This document shows, one piece after another, positions 34,577-43,186 of a DNA stretch of 64,000 nucleotides. The stretch is from positions 1-64,000 of the forward strand of contig CAYNGJ010000007.1 of NCBI GenBank assembly GCA_964396895.1, given 5' to 3'. Both the position numbers and the translations under genes were made by a program. Source of the stretch: UBA2334 sp964396895 (GTDB taxonomy: Bacteria; Pseudomonadota; Gammaproteobacteria; Burkholderiales; Burkholderiaceae_C). The stretch's first letter is position 1, and every line of letters begins with the position of its first letter. The notes below the pieces were generated by a model. That model was not told where the DNA came from and searched no databases. It saw only the letters and a list, made by a program, of their open reading frames with translations.

Positions 34577-36097
34577 ATGATTTACGCAGCCCCAGGCGCC
34601 GCAGGTGCCAAACACGTTTACAAAGCCCAGTACAACAACTTCATTGGCGGCCAATGGGTCACGCCGGTCAAGGGCCAGTACTTTGACGTCATCACGCCCG
34701 TCAACGGCAAGGTGTACACCCAGGCCGCCCGCTCCACCGCCGAAGACGTGGAGCTGGCACTGGACGCCGCCCACGCCGCCGCCGATGCCTGGGGCAAAAC
34801 CGACGCCGCCACACGCAGCAACCTGCTGCTGAAAATTGCCGACCGCATCGAAGCCAACCTGGAACTGCTGGCCTACGCCGAAACCGTGGACAACGGCAAA
34901 GCCATTCGCGAAACGCTCAACGCCGACATCCCGCTCACCGTTGACCACTTCCGCTACTTTGCCGGTTGCCTGCGTGCGCAAGAAGGCGGCATCAGCGAGA
35001 TCGACGAGAACACCATGGCCTACCACATCCACGAGCCGCTGGGCGTGGTGGGGCAGATCATTCCGTGGAATTTCCCCATCCTCATGGCCGCCTGGAAGCT
35101 GGCCCCCGCCATTGGCGCAGGCAACTGCGTGGTGTTGAAGCCCGCCGAGAGCACGCCCATTTCCATCCTCATCCTGGCCGAGCTGATTGCCGACCTGCTG
35201 CCCCCTGGCGTGCTCAACATCGTCAACGGCTATGGCCGCGAAGCCGGCATGCCCCTGGCCACCAGCAAGCGCATTGCCAAAATCGCCTTCACCGGCTCCA
35301 CCACCACGGGCCGCGTGATTGCCCAGGCCGCTGCCAACAACCTGATTCCCGCCACGCTGGAACTGGGCGGCAAGAGCCCCAACATCTTCTTTGCCGACAT
35401 CATGGACAAAGACGACGGCTTTTTGGACAAAGCCATTGAAGGCATGGTGCTGTTCGCCTTCAACCAAGGCGAGGTGTGCACCTGCCCCAGCCGCGCGCTC
35501 ATTCAAGAAAGCATTTACGACAAGTTCATGGAGCGGGTGCTGGCCCGCGTGGCCGCCATCAAGCAACTCAACCCGCTGGACACCGACAGCATGATGGGCG
35601 CACAGGCCAGCAAAGAGCAGCTGACCAAAATCATGTCCTACCTGGACCTGGGCAAGCAAGAAGGTGCCGAAGTGCTGGCCGGTGGTGGACAAGCCCACCT
35701 GGGCGGCGACCTCGACGGCGGCTACTACGTGCAGCCCACGCTGTTCAAGGGCCACAACAAAATGCGCATCTTCCAAGAAGAAATTTTTGGCCCCGTGCTG
35801 GCCGTCACCACCTTCAAAGATGAAGCCGAAGCCCTGGCCATTGCCAACGACACGCTGTACGGCCTGGGCGCTGGCGTGTGGAGCCGCAACGGCAACGTGG
35901 CCTACCGCATGGGCCGCGCCATCAAGGCGGGCCGTGTGTGGACCAACTGCTACCACGCCTACCCCGCGCACGCCGCGTTCGGTGGCTACAAAGAGTCGGG
36001 CATTGGCCGCGAGACCCACAAGATGATGCTGGACCACTACCAACAGACCAAAAACCTGCTGGTCAGCTACAGCGAAAGCAAGCTGGGCTTCTTCTGA
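34577..36097 (+). CDS. exaC: NAD-dependent (acet)aldehyde dehydrogenase, ExaC/AcoD type
   Basis: 506 aa. Catalytic Glu in LELGGKSPN and catalytic Cys in NQGEVCTCPSRA, NAD-binding FTGSTTTGR, C-terminal FGGYKESGIGRETHKMML. The AcoD/ExaC group is recognised by this C-terminal block and by the DUF779 gene downstream. Oxidises the aldehyde from the PQQ dehydrogenase to the acid. Separated from its partner gene by a double-hairpin element. Confidence 0.94.
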   Translation: MIYAAPGAAGAKHVYKAQYNNFIGGQWVTPVKGQYFDVITPVNGKVYTQAARSTAEDVELALDAAHAAADAWGKTDAATRSNLLLKIADRIEANLELLAYAETVDNGKAIRETLNADIPLTVDHFRYFAGCLRAQEGGISEIDENTMAYHIHEPLGVVGQIIPWNFPILMAAWKLAPAIGAGNCVVLKPAESTPISILILAELIADLLPPGVLNIVNGYGREAGMPLATSKRIAKIAFTGSTTTGRVIAQAAANNLIPATLELGGKSPNIFFADIMDKDDGFLDKAIEGMVLFAFNQGEVCTCPSRALIQESIYDKFMERVLARVAAIKQLNPLDTDSMMGAQASKEQLTKIMSYLDLGKQEGAEVLAGGGQAHLGGDLDGGYYVQPTLFKGHNKMRIFQEEIFGPVLAVTTFKDEAEALAIANDTLYGLGAGVWSRNGNVAYRMGRAIKAGRVWTNCYHAYPAHAAFGGYKESGIGRETHKMMLDHYQQTKNLLVSYSESKLGFF

Positions 36098-36131
36098 TTT
36101 GCCAGTAGTGCCCCTTCTCGCCGGAGGGGCC

Positions 36132-36330
36132 GCCACGCGGCTGCCCAAGGGGCACCCACCTCATGCTGGGGTACCAGAAATCGGCGGGCACCCCTTGGGC
36201 AGCCGCGTGGCTTATTTGTTATTCGGGGTAGAGCGCTTGCCCTCCAATGACCCGGCTTCGAGGGCTGTGCGGGCGGATGCCGATTTCTGGTACCCCAGTA
36301 TGTGGCGGCCGCCCGCACAGCCCTCGAAGC
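36132..36330. repeat. Two tandem long hairpins with complementary loops
   Basis: Hairpin 1: perfect 21-bp arms 36132-36152 and 36191-36211. Hairpin 2: perfect 22-bp arms 36255-36276 and 36309-36330, unrelated in sequence to the first. A 20-nt segment in loop 1 (36166-36185, with GGTACCAGAAATC) is the exact reverse complement of a 20-nt segment in loop 2 (36279-36298). No T-run follows either stem. Lies between exaC and the DUF779 gene. No open frame is convincing here. Confidence 0.9.
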
Positions 36331-36370
36331 TGCGAGCACCAGTACAGTGAAAACAAACAGGAGACAAACC

Positions 36371-36742
36371 ATGGTCGACAAAGTAGTAGCCACTCCCGCC
36401 GCACTGGAGCTGGTGGCCTTCCTCAAAACCAAACACGGCCCCGAGCTGATGTTTCACCAGTCTGGCGGCTGCTGCGACAACAGCGCGGCCAACTGCTACC
36501 TGCCCGGTGAAATCACCATGGGCGCAGGCGACGTGTACCTGGGCGACATCGGCGGCAGCCCCTTCTACATCGGCAAAGCCCAGTACGAACACTGGCGCCA
36601 CACCCAGCTCATCATCGACGTGATCGAAGGCCACGGCGGCACCTTCTCACTCGAAGGTCCCGAGGGCAAAGCCTTTCATACCCGTTCGCGCGTGTTCACG
36701 CCCGAAGAACTGGCTGAGCTGTTCCCGGCGGCTGGGGGTTGA
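36371..36742 (+). CDS. DUF779 family protein
   Basis: 123 aa: GPELMFHQSGGCCDNSAANCYLPGE, DVYLGDIGGSPFYIG, FSLEGPEGKAFHTRSRVFTPEEL. Cys-rich SGGCCD and C.L suggest metal or thiol chemistry. The family is habitually next to AcoD/ExaC aldehyde dehydrogenases, as here. Function not established. Ribosome site CAGGAGACAAACC. Confidence 0.9.
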   Translation: MVDKVVATPAALELVAFLKTKHGPELMFHQSGGCCDNSAANCYLPGEITMGAGDVYLGDIGGSPFYIGKAQYEHWRHTQLIIDVIEGHGGTFSLEGPEGKAFHTRSRVFTPEELAELFPAAGG

Positions 36743-36775
36743 GGGATGATGTTGGATTTATAGAAAAAATGCTTA

Positions 36776-36806
36776 TAGCGCTTTACTGAATTGGCTTTTC
36801 AGCTAT
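36776..36806 (+). repeat. 31-nt AT-rich repeat, copy D
   Basis: TAGCGCTTT ... ATTGG ... CAGCTAT, gap-free alignment to copies A and F; between DUF779 and nagR (convergent ends). Confidence 0.8.
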
Positions 36807-36824
36807 CAAAATTGGTGTCTTGGT

Positions 36825-37793
36825 TTAAGCGAATTTTGGTGGACTGGTTTTCGCTGTGTATCTGAGCTCGCTTGCTCTTTTTCCATTTTCCTCGGGCGCA
36901 AACAATTCGACGATCAGCTGCCTGAGCCACACGTTGGCCGGGTCGCGGTGGTATTTGCCGTGCCAGAAGAGGGTGATGGCAATTTCTGGCAACGGCACGG
37001 GATGGGGTGACACCACCAGGCCAAAAGGGACTTTGCAGCGCTCGGCAAACCGTTCTGGCAGCGTGGCAATCAGGTCGGTGCTTTGCAGGATGTGCCCCAC
37101 GGCCACAAAGTGGGGCACCGACAGCCGCACGTTGCGCTGCACACCGGCGCGGTCCAGCAGCACATCCACCTCGGAATGCCCGGTGTTGGCGGCCAGCACG
37201 CCCACGTGGTCAAGTGCGCTGAATTGGGCCAGTGTCATGGGGCTGCGGGCGTTGGGGTGGCCGCTGCGAAACACACACACATAGCGCTGGCGAAACAGGC
37301 GGCGCTGGAAAAACCCCGCTTGCAAGTTGGGCTGCAAACCCAGCGCCAGGTCCACCGCGCCGGACTCCATGTCGATGCGCAGGTCGCCCGCGTTGGTGCG
37401 TTGAGTGGCCATGCGGATGCCCGGCGCCAGCACCGACAACCGCTCCATGAGCGGTGGCATGAAATAGATCTCCCCAATGTCGGTCATGGCCAGGTGAAAG
37501 GTGCGCGTGCTGGTGAGCGGGTCGAAAGAGTCCCTGCGGACCAGCACGGATTGCAGCGCGTTCAGCGCATACAGCACCGGTTCGGACAGGTGCAGGGCAT
37601 AAGGCGTGGGTTCCATGCCTTTGGACGTGCGGATGAACAGATCGTCCTTGAGGGCGGTGCGCAGCCGCTTCAGGGCATTGCTCACCGCTGGCTGGGTCAG
37701 CCCCAGGCGCTCGGCGGCCACCGACACGCTGCGGTCCAGCAGCAACTGGTTGAACACCAGCAGCAGGTTCAGGTCGAAATTGCGCAGTTCCAT
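36825..37793 (-). CDS. nagR: LysR-type salicylate-responsive activator NahR/NagR
   Basis: 322 aa. The N-terminus MELRNFDLNLLLVFNQLLLD and following SVAAERLGLTQPAVSNALKRLR, plus LAMTDIGEIYFMPPLMERL and PHFVAVGHILQSTDL, follow NahR nearly block for block. NahR-type proteins activate degradation operons when salicylate is bound. Divergent from nagAaGHAb with a NahR-like box between. The C-terminal ~20 residues are non-conserved. Confidence 0.94.
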   Translation of the reverse strand: MELRNFDLNLLLVFNQLLLDRSVSVAAERLGLTQPAVSNALKRLRTALKDDLFIRTSKGMEPTPYALHLSEPVLYALNALQSVLVRRDSFDPLTSTRTFHLAMTDIGEIYFMPPLMERLSVLAPGIRMATQRTNAGDLRIDMESGAVDLALGLQPNLQAGFFQRRLFRQRYVCVFRSGHPNARSPMTLAQFSALDHVGVLAANTGHSEVDVLLDRAGVQRNVRLSVPHFVAVGHILQSTDLIATLPERFAERCKVPFGLVVSPHPVPLPEIAITLFWHGKYHRDPANVWLRQLIVELFAPEENGKRASELRYTAKTSPPKFA

Positions 37794-37804
37794 GGCCTAC
37801 CTTT

Positions 37805-37819
37805 ATTCATGCGAGTGAT
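37805..37819 (+). promoter_or_regulatory. NahR/NagR binding site
   Basis: ATTCATGCGAGTGAT matches 11 of 13 fixed positions of the NahR consensus ATTCACGCT-N2-TGAT. It starts 12 bp upstream of the nagR ATG and ~100 bp from nagAa, the right place to activate the hydroxylase operon and autoregulate nagR. Confidence 0.75.
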
Positions 37820-37905
37820 GCAATCTATCAGATGCACTGCATCGACTTATGGGCCGGCTCTCTCCAGAATCAAAGCCGTTCGGAGACAAACCCACAAAGC
37901 CACGC

Positions 37906-38895
37906 ATGGAACTCGTCGTCAAGCCCTTGGATCGCCACATCAAAGTGGACAGCGGCAGCAACCTGCTGGACGTGCTGCGCGAGCACGGTCTGCCCATTTC
38001 CTACAGTTGCATGTCGGGCCGTTGCGGCACCTGCCGCTGCCGCGTGGTCGAGGGCAGGGTGCTCAATGGCGGGCCGGAAACAGGCCGCCCCCTCACCGGT
38101 GGCAAGGATGCCCATGTCCTTGCCTGCCAGACGGTGCTGACCGACAACTGCACGATTGAGCTGCCCGAGGTGGACGACGTCATCGTGCACCCCGCGCGCA
38201 TCGTCAAAGGCGTGGTCACGGCCATTGAAGAAGCCACTCACGACATTCGCCGTTTGCGCGTCAAGCTGGCCAAGCCCATCGAATTCAGTCCTGGCCAATA
38301 CGTCACCTTGCAGTTCACGCCCGAGCACATCCGGCCGTATTCCATGGCAGGGGTCATGGGCGACGAGGAAATGGAATTCCAGATCCGCAAGGTACCCGAT
38401 GGCCGCGTGACCGACTACGTGTTTTCCCACTTGAACGTGGGCGACGCCCTGCGGGTCAGCGGCCCGTTGGGCACCGCATTTCTGCGCCGCAAGCATGAAG
38501 GGCCCATATTGTGCGTCGGTGGTGGCACTGGGCTGGCGCCTGCACTGTCGGTGGTGCGCGGCGCGCTGGAGTCGGGCATGAACAACCCCATTCATCTGTA
38601 TTTCGGTGTGCGCAGCCCACAGGATGTGTACGACGCCGACCGACTGGCCGCGCTGGCCGCAGCCCACACCCAGCTGACCGTGCACACCGTGGTGTCCACA
38701 GGGCCTGTCGGCCCGAGTCAACGCAGTGGGCTGGTCACCGATGCCATTCGCCAAGACTTGGTTTCCATGGCCGGTTGGCGCGCCTACCTCTGTGGAGCGC
38801 CCGCCATGGTCGAGGCCCTCAGCCTCATGGTCTCCCACATGGGCATTGAGCCCAACCATGTTCACGCAGATGCCTTTTACACCAGTGGCGTCTGA
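37906..38895 (+). CDS. nagAa: Salicylate 5-hydroxylase ferredoxin reductase component
   Basis: 329 aa from MELVVKP. N-terminal plant-type [2Fe-2S] domain (CMSGRCGTCRC ... C), then an FAD domain (RPYSMAG) and NAD domain (GGGTGLAPALSVV, YLCGAPAMVEA). Passes electrons from NADH to the NagAb ferredoxin. The frame is open 19 codons further up, but homology begins at this Met. First gene of nagAaGHAb. Confidence 0.93.
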   Translation: MELVVKPLDRHIKVDSGSNLLDVLREHGLPISYSCMSGRCGTCRCRVVEGRVLNGGPETGRPLTGGKDAHVLACQTVLTDNCTIELPEVDDVIVHPARIVKGVVTAIEEATHDIRRLRVKLAKPIEFSPGQYVTLQFTPEHIRPYSMAGVMGDEEMEFQIRKVPDGRVTDYVFSHLNVGDALRVSGPLGTAFLRRKHEGPILCVGGGTGLAPALSVVRGALESGMNNPIHLYFGVRSPQDVYDADRLAALAAAHTQLTVHTVVSTGPVGPSQRSGLVTDAIRQDLVSMAGWRAYLCGAPAMVEALSLMVSHMGIEPNHVHADAFYTSGV

Positions 38896-38937
38896 CCCAT
38901 TTCGTTCCCCTAACCGCACTCCCAAGGAGACAAACCA

Positions 38938-40200
38938 ATGAGTGAGACCAAGCCCGTCTTTGTCCATAATCCGAAATGGCCGGAAGAAGGCAACAGTCGG
39001 ATTCCTTTCTGGGCCTACACACGCGACGACCTCTACAAGCGTGAACTGGAGCGCCTGTTCTATTCAGCCCACTGGTGCTACGTTGGCCTGGAAGCCGAAA
39101 TTCCCAACCCTGGCGATTTCAAACGCACGGTGATCGGTGAGCGCTCCGTGATCATGGTGCGCGACCCCAGTGGCGAAGTGAACGTGGTGGAAAACGTGTG
39201 TGCCCACCGGGGCATGCGCTTTTGTCGTGAACGCAACGGCAACGCCAAGGACTTTTTCTGCCCCTACCACCAATGGAACTACAGCCTCAAGGGCGATTTG
39301 CAGGGCGTGCCATTCCGCAGGGGGGTCAAGCAAGACGGCAAGGTCAATGGCGGCATGCCCAAAGACTTCAAGCTGGAAGACCACGGCCTGACCAAGCTCA
39401 AGGTGGCCACACGCGGCGGCGTGGTGTTTGCGTCGTTCGACCACGACATCGAATCGCTGGACGAGTTTTTGGGTCCCACCATCCTCCAGTACTTTGACCG
39501 TGTGTTCAACGGGCGAAAACTCAAAATCCTTGGCTACCGTCGCCAGCGCATTCCGGGCAACTGGAAGCTGATGCAGGAGAACATCAAAGACCCCTACCAC
39601 CCGGGGTTGCTGCATACCTGGTTCTCCACCTTCGGACTCTGGCGCGCCGACAACAAGTCTGAGCTGAAGATGGACGCCCATTTCCGCCACGCCGCCATGA
39701 TTTCCACACGCGGAGAAGGTGGAAAAAACGAAGAAGTGGTGTCCGGTGTGGACAGCTTCAAAGACCACATGAAGGTCAACGACCCCCGGCTGCTGGACAT
39801 CGTGCCTGAACCCTGGTGGGGCGGTCCCACGGCGGTGATGACCACCATCTTCCCGAGCGTGATCATCCAGCAGCAAGTCAACAGCGTCTCCACGCGCCAC
39901 ATCCAGCCCAACGGGCATGGGTCGTTCGACTTTGTCTGGACCCACTTTGGCTTTGAGGACGACAGCGAGGAAATGGAACAGCGTCGCCTCATTCAGGCCA
40001 ACCTGTTTGGACCCGCAGGCTTCGTGTCGGCCGATGACGGCGAAGTCATCGAGTGGTCACAGGAAGGCTTCGAGCAGCACCCGGCGCACCGTTCGGTGAT
40101 TGAAATGGGTGGACACGACATCGGTGATGCCGACCACATGGTCACCGAAACATTGATCCGGGGCATGTACGCCTACTGGCGCAAAGTGATGGGGGAATGA
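38938..40200 (+). CDS. nagG: Salicylate 5-hydroxylase large (Rieske alpha) subunit
   Basis: 420 aa. Rieske site CAHRGMRFC ... CPYHQW and mononuclear iron site with the bridging Asp/His pattern (ENIKDPYHPGLLHTW). Order reductase, alpha, beta, ferredoxin equals nagAaGHAb of Ralstonia sp. U2, where the enzyme turns salicylate into gentisate. AAGGAGACAAACCA ribosome site. Related anthranilate or toluate oxygenases have other orders. Confidence 0.93.
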   Translation: MSETKPVFVHNPKWPEEGNSRIPFWAYTRDDLYKRELERLFYSAHWCYVGLEAEIPNPGDFKRTVIGERSVIMVRDPSGEVNVVENVCAHRGMRFCRERNGNAKDFFCPYHQWNYSLKGDLQGVPFRRGVKQDGKVNGGMPKDFKLEDHGLTKLKVATRGGVVFASFDHDIESLDEFLGPTILQYFDRVFNGRKLKILGYRRQRIPGNWKLMQENIKDPYHPGLLHTWFSTFGLWRADNKSELKMDAHFRHAAMISTRGEGGKNEEVVSGVDSFKDHMKVNDPRLLDIVPEPWWGGPTAVMTTIFPSVIIQQQVNSVSTRHIQPNGHGSFDFVWTHFGFEDDSEEMEQRRLIQANLFGPAGFVSADDGEVIEWSQEGFEQHPAHRSVIEMGGHDIGDADHMVTETLIRGMYAYWRKVMGE

Positions 40201-40688
40201 TCATGGTGGATTTCAAAACCTATTTCGAGCTGCTCAACCTTTACAGCGATTACGCGATGGTCTGCGATTCCGCAGACTGGGAAAAATGGCCCGAGTTCTT
40301 TGTGGAAGACGGCACCTACCGCCTTCAACCCCGGGAAAATTTTGAACGTGGCCTGCCGCTGTGCCTGCTGGCACTGGAGAGCAAAGCCATGATTCGCGAC
40401 CGTGTGTACGGGGTCAAAGAGACCATGTACCACGACCCGTACTACCAACGCCACATCGTGGGCACACCCCGCATCACCCGGGTGGAGCGTGATATCTACG
40501 GTGAACGCATCCAGTCCGAAGCCAACTACACGGTCATCCGCACCAAGATCGATGGGGACTCGACGGTGTTCAGTGTCGGCTTTTACCGGGACACCATCGT
40601 GCGCACCCCTGAAGGGCTCAAGTTGCAATCCCGGCTGTGCGTGTACGACAGCGAAATGATTGCCAACTCCGTCATTTACCCCATTTGA
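40197..40688 (+). CDS. nagH: Salicylate 5-hydroxylase small (beta) subunit
   Basis: 163 aa (161 if the second ATG is used). NTF2-like ring-hydroxylase beta subunit: FELLNLYSDYAMVCDSADWEKWPEFFVEDGTYRL, SKAMIRDRVYGVKETMYHD. Overlaps nagG by ATGA. Structural partner of NagG. Confidence 0.92.
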   Translation: MIMVDFKTYFELLNLYSDYAMVCDSADWEKWPEFFVEDGTYRLQPRENFERGLPLCLLALESKAMIRDRVYGVKETMYHDPYYQRHIVGTPRITRVERDIYGERIQSEANYTVIRTKIDGDSTVFSVGFYRDTIVRTPEGLKLQSRLCVYDSEMIANSVIYPI

Positions 40689-40697
40689 GGCCGCCCC

Positions 40698-41012
40698 ATG
40701 TCCGAGAACTGGATTGACGCCTGCGCACGCGACAGCGTGCCCGACGGTGACGTGATCGCCGTCCGGGTGGCCGACAAAGAGGTTGCCCTGTACGAAGTAG
40801 AGGGCGAGATTTATGCCACCGACAACCTGTGCACCCACGGTGCCGCCCGCATGAGCGACGGCTTTTTGGAGGGCCACGAAATCGAATGCCCATTGCACCA
40901 GGGGCGCTTCGATGTGTGCACAGGCAAAGCCCAATGCGCGCCACTGACCGAGGACATCCGCACCTACCCCGTGAAGATTGAAAACCTTCGCGTGATGCTC
41001 AAGCTCGGCTAA
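40698..41012 (+). CDS. nagAb: Rieske ferredoxin of salicylate 5-hydroxylase
   Basis: 104 aa. Rieske motif CTHGAARMSDG ... CPLHQGRFDVCTG. Transfers electrons from NagAa to NagG. 9 nt after nagH; followed by two hairpins. Confidence 0.94.
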   Translation: MSENWIDACARDSVPDGDVIAVRVADKEVALYEVEGEIYATDNLCTHGAARMSDGFLEGHEIECPLHQGRFDVCTGKAQCAPLTEDIRTYPVKIENLRVMLKLG

Positions 41013-41015
41013 CTG

Positions 41016-41058
41016 AAGAGCAGCCCACGCAGGGCTGCTCTTCCGAACGATTGTTCGG
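41016..41058 (+). terminator. Two tandem hairpins after nagAb
   Basis: First stem AAGAGCAGCCC/GGGCTGCTCTT (11 bp, loop ACGCA, 41016-41042); second CCGAAC/GTTCGG (loop GATT, 41043-41058). No T-run, so either a partial terminator or an mRNA-stabilising element between hydroxylase and transporter genes. Confidence 0.6.
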
Positions 41059-41086
41059 GGAAAACCCCCATCTACAGGAGACAAAC

Positions 41087-42259
41087 ATGAACACCACACG
41101 CACCCTGAAACACCTGGCTTTGGCCGCCACCGTCTTCGGACTGTCTGCCGCCCATGCCGAGATCAAAATTGGCTTCTCTGGCCCCTTGTCCGGCCCCGTG
41201 GCTGCTGTGGGGCAAGACCAGTACGACGGCTTTTTGCTGGGCATCGAATTGCTCGGCAAAAAGCTGGGTGGCGAAGAGGTGAGTGTGATCCGTGAGGACG
41301 ACCAACTCAAGCCCGAGCTGGGCAACCAGATTGCCCGCAAGTTGATCGACCGAGACAAGGTTGATGCCATCGTGGGCTTGGGGTTTTCCAACGTGCTGAT
41401 GGCCAGCCTGCCACGCATTGTCGAATCGGGCACCGTGGCCATTGCCACCAACGCCGGGCCGTCGCCACTGGCGGGTGCTGGCTGCCTGCCCAACGTGTTT
41501 TCCACCGCGTGGCAGAACGATGGTGCCGCCGAAGCCATGGGCAAGTTCGCGCAGGACACCGGCTACAAGCGCGTGTACCTGATGGCCCCTAACTACCAGG
41601 CGGGCAAGGACTTCATTGCCGGTTTCAAGCGCCTCTACAAGGGCCAGGTCCTCGACGAGGTCTACACCCAGGTCAACCAGCCCGATTACTCAGCCGAGAT
41701 CGCGCAGCTCCAGGCGGCCGGACCTGATGCCGTGTTCGTGTTCTATCCCGGTGGCATGGGCGTGAACTTTGTCAAACAGTTCAGCCAGGCCGGGCTGATG
41801 AAAAAGACGCCGCTGCTGTCGGCCTTCACTGTGGACGGCACCACCCTGCCTTCGCTGCGCGACGCGGCGGTGGGTGCGGTGTCGGGCGCCATGTGGGACG
41901 TGGCCCTGAAAACCCCTGGCAACGCCGAGTTCGTGGCGGCCTTCAACAAGAAGTTCGGTCGCGTGCCCAGCCTGTACGCGGCGGTTGGTTTTGACACCGC
42001 CAACCTGCTGGACATTGCGGTTCGCAAAGTCAAGGGTGACACGAGCGACAAAGCCAAATGGACAGCCGCCGTCAAGTCTGCAGGCACCGAGCTGAAATCG
42101 GTTCGGGGCCCGTTCCGCTTCAACAGCAACCACATGCCGGTGCAAAACTACTACGCCTTCCAGACGGTGAAGGAAGGTGCCACGGTCACGGTCAAGCAAC
42201 TGGGCACGCCGCTGACCGAGCACCAAGATCCCTACGTGTCCCAGTGCAAGGCGAAATAA
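41087..42259 (+). CDS. Branched-chain-type ABC substrate-binding protein, probable aromatic acid receptor
   Basis: 390 aa, signal ~1-24 (AAHAE). LivK-like fold: IKIGFSGPLSGPVAAVGQDQYDGFLLGIE, VIREDDQLKPELGNQIARKLIDRDKVDAIVGLG. Receptors of this class near aromatic catabolic operons often bind benzoate-like compounds. Sits directly after the salicylate hydroxylase genes, so salicylate or a precursor is the likely ligand. Ribosome site ACAGGAGACAAAC. Confidence 0.9.
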   Translation: MNTTRTLKHLALAATVFGLSAAHAEIKIGFSGPLSGPVAAVGQDQYDGFLLGIELLGKKLGGEEVSVIREDDQLKPELGNQIARKLIDRDKVDAIVGLGFSNVLMASLPRIVESGTVAIATNAGPSPLAGAGCLPNVFSTAWQNDGAAEAMGKFAQDTGYKRVYLMAPNYQAGKDFIAGFKRLYKGQVLDEVYTQVNQPDYSAEIAQLQAAGPDAVFVFYPGGMGVNFVKQFSQAGLMKKTPLLSAFTVDGTTLPSLRDAAVGAVSGAMWDVALKTPGNAEFVAAFNKKFGRVPSLYAAVGFDTANLLDIAVRKVKGDTSDKAKWTAAVKSAGTELKSVRGPFRFNSNHMPVQNYYAFQTVKEGATVTVKQLGTPLTEHQDPYVSQCKAK

Positions 42260-42262
42260 ACC

Positions 42263-43183
42263 ATGTCAATCACTTTGTTGTTGGCTCAGTTGCTCAACGG
42301 CCTGCAGTACGGCGTCATGCTGTTTCTGCTGGCCGCAGGGCTGACCCTGGTGTTCGGCATCATGAGCTTCGTCAACCTGGCCCACGGCTCGCTGTACATG
42401 CTGGGTGCCTACGCGGCTGCGGTGGTGGGGGTGCACACCGGTTCCTTCACCCTTGGCGTGCTGGCGGCGGTGGTCACGGGCTGGGTGGTGGGTCTGGTGC
42501 TGGAGTGGGTGGCCATTTCCAGGCTCTACAGCCGCGACCACCTGGACCACGTGCTCGCCACGTTCGGCCTGGTGCTCTTTTTCAATGAGGTGGTCCGCAT
42601 GGTGTGGGGTCCACAGCCCATGTTCGTTTCGTTGCCCGAATCGCTGTCGGGCACCGTGGAACTGATGGGCTTCACCTATCCCACGTACCGCTTTCTCATC
42701 ATCGCTGTCGGCCTGCTGGTCGCGGCGGGCAGCCAGTGGCTGATCCACAAAACCCGTGTGGGCATGCTGATCCGGGCGGGCTCGGTCAACCCACAGATGG
42801 TGGGGGCACTCGGGGTGAACATCCGGCTGCTCAATGCCATGCTGTTTGGTCTGGGCGCGGCGCTGGCCGCGCTGGCCGGCGCCATGGCCGGACCCATCCT
42901 GTCCGTGCAGAGCGGCATGGGGGAGCCGGTGCTCATCACCACGCTGGTGGTCATCGTCATCGGTGGCATCGGTTCGGTGCACGGGGCCTTGTATGCCGGC
43001 ATCATCGTGGGCCTGGTGGACACGTTGGGGCGCACCTTTCTGCCGCTGTTGCTGCGCACGGTGGCCGACCGCGACATCGCCAACGCCGCAGGACCCGCAC
43101 TGGCGTCCATGCTGATTTACCTGCTCATGGCCGCCGTGTTGGCCTGGCGACCACAGGGCCTGTTTCCGGCCCATCGGGGATAA
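42263..43183 (+). CDS. Branched-chain-type ABC permease LivH-like
   Basis: 306 aa, about eight membrane segments. LivH landmarks: LNGLQYGVMLFLLAAGLTLVFGIMSFVNLAHG, YSRDHLDHVLATFGLVL, GSVNPQMVGALGVN and GGIGSVHGALYAG. Three nt after the binding-protein gene stop. Confidence 0.93.
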   Translation: MSITLLLAQLLNGLQYGVMLFLLAAGLTLVFGIMSFVNLAHGSLYMLGAYAAAVVGVHTGSFTLGVLAAVVTGWVVGLVLEWVAISRLYSRDHLDHVLATFGLVLFFNEVVRMVWGPQPMFVSLPESLSGTVELMGFTYPTYRFLIIAVGLLVAAGSQWLIHKTRVGMLIRAGSVNPQMVGALGVNIRLLNAMLFGLGAALAALAGAMAGPILSVQSGMGEPVLITTLVVIVIGGIGSVHGALYAGIIVGLVDTLGRTFLPLLLRTVADRDIANAAGPALASMLIYLLMAAVLAWRPQGLFPAHRG

Positions 43184-43186
43184 ACC

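Noticed and set aside
36132..36211. First hairpin as a plain intrinsic terminator of exaC
   Set aside because: 38-nt loop and no T-run; the paired second hairpin with complementary loop is not explained by termination alone.
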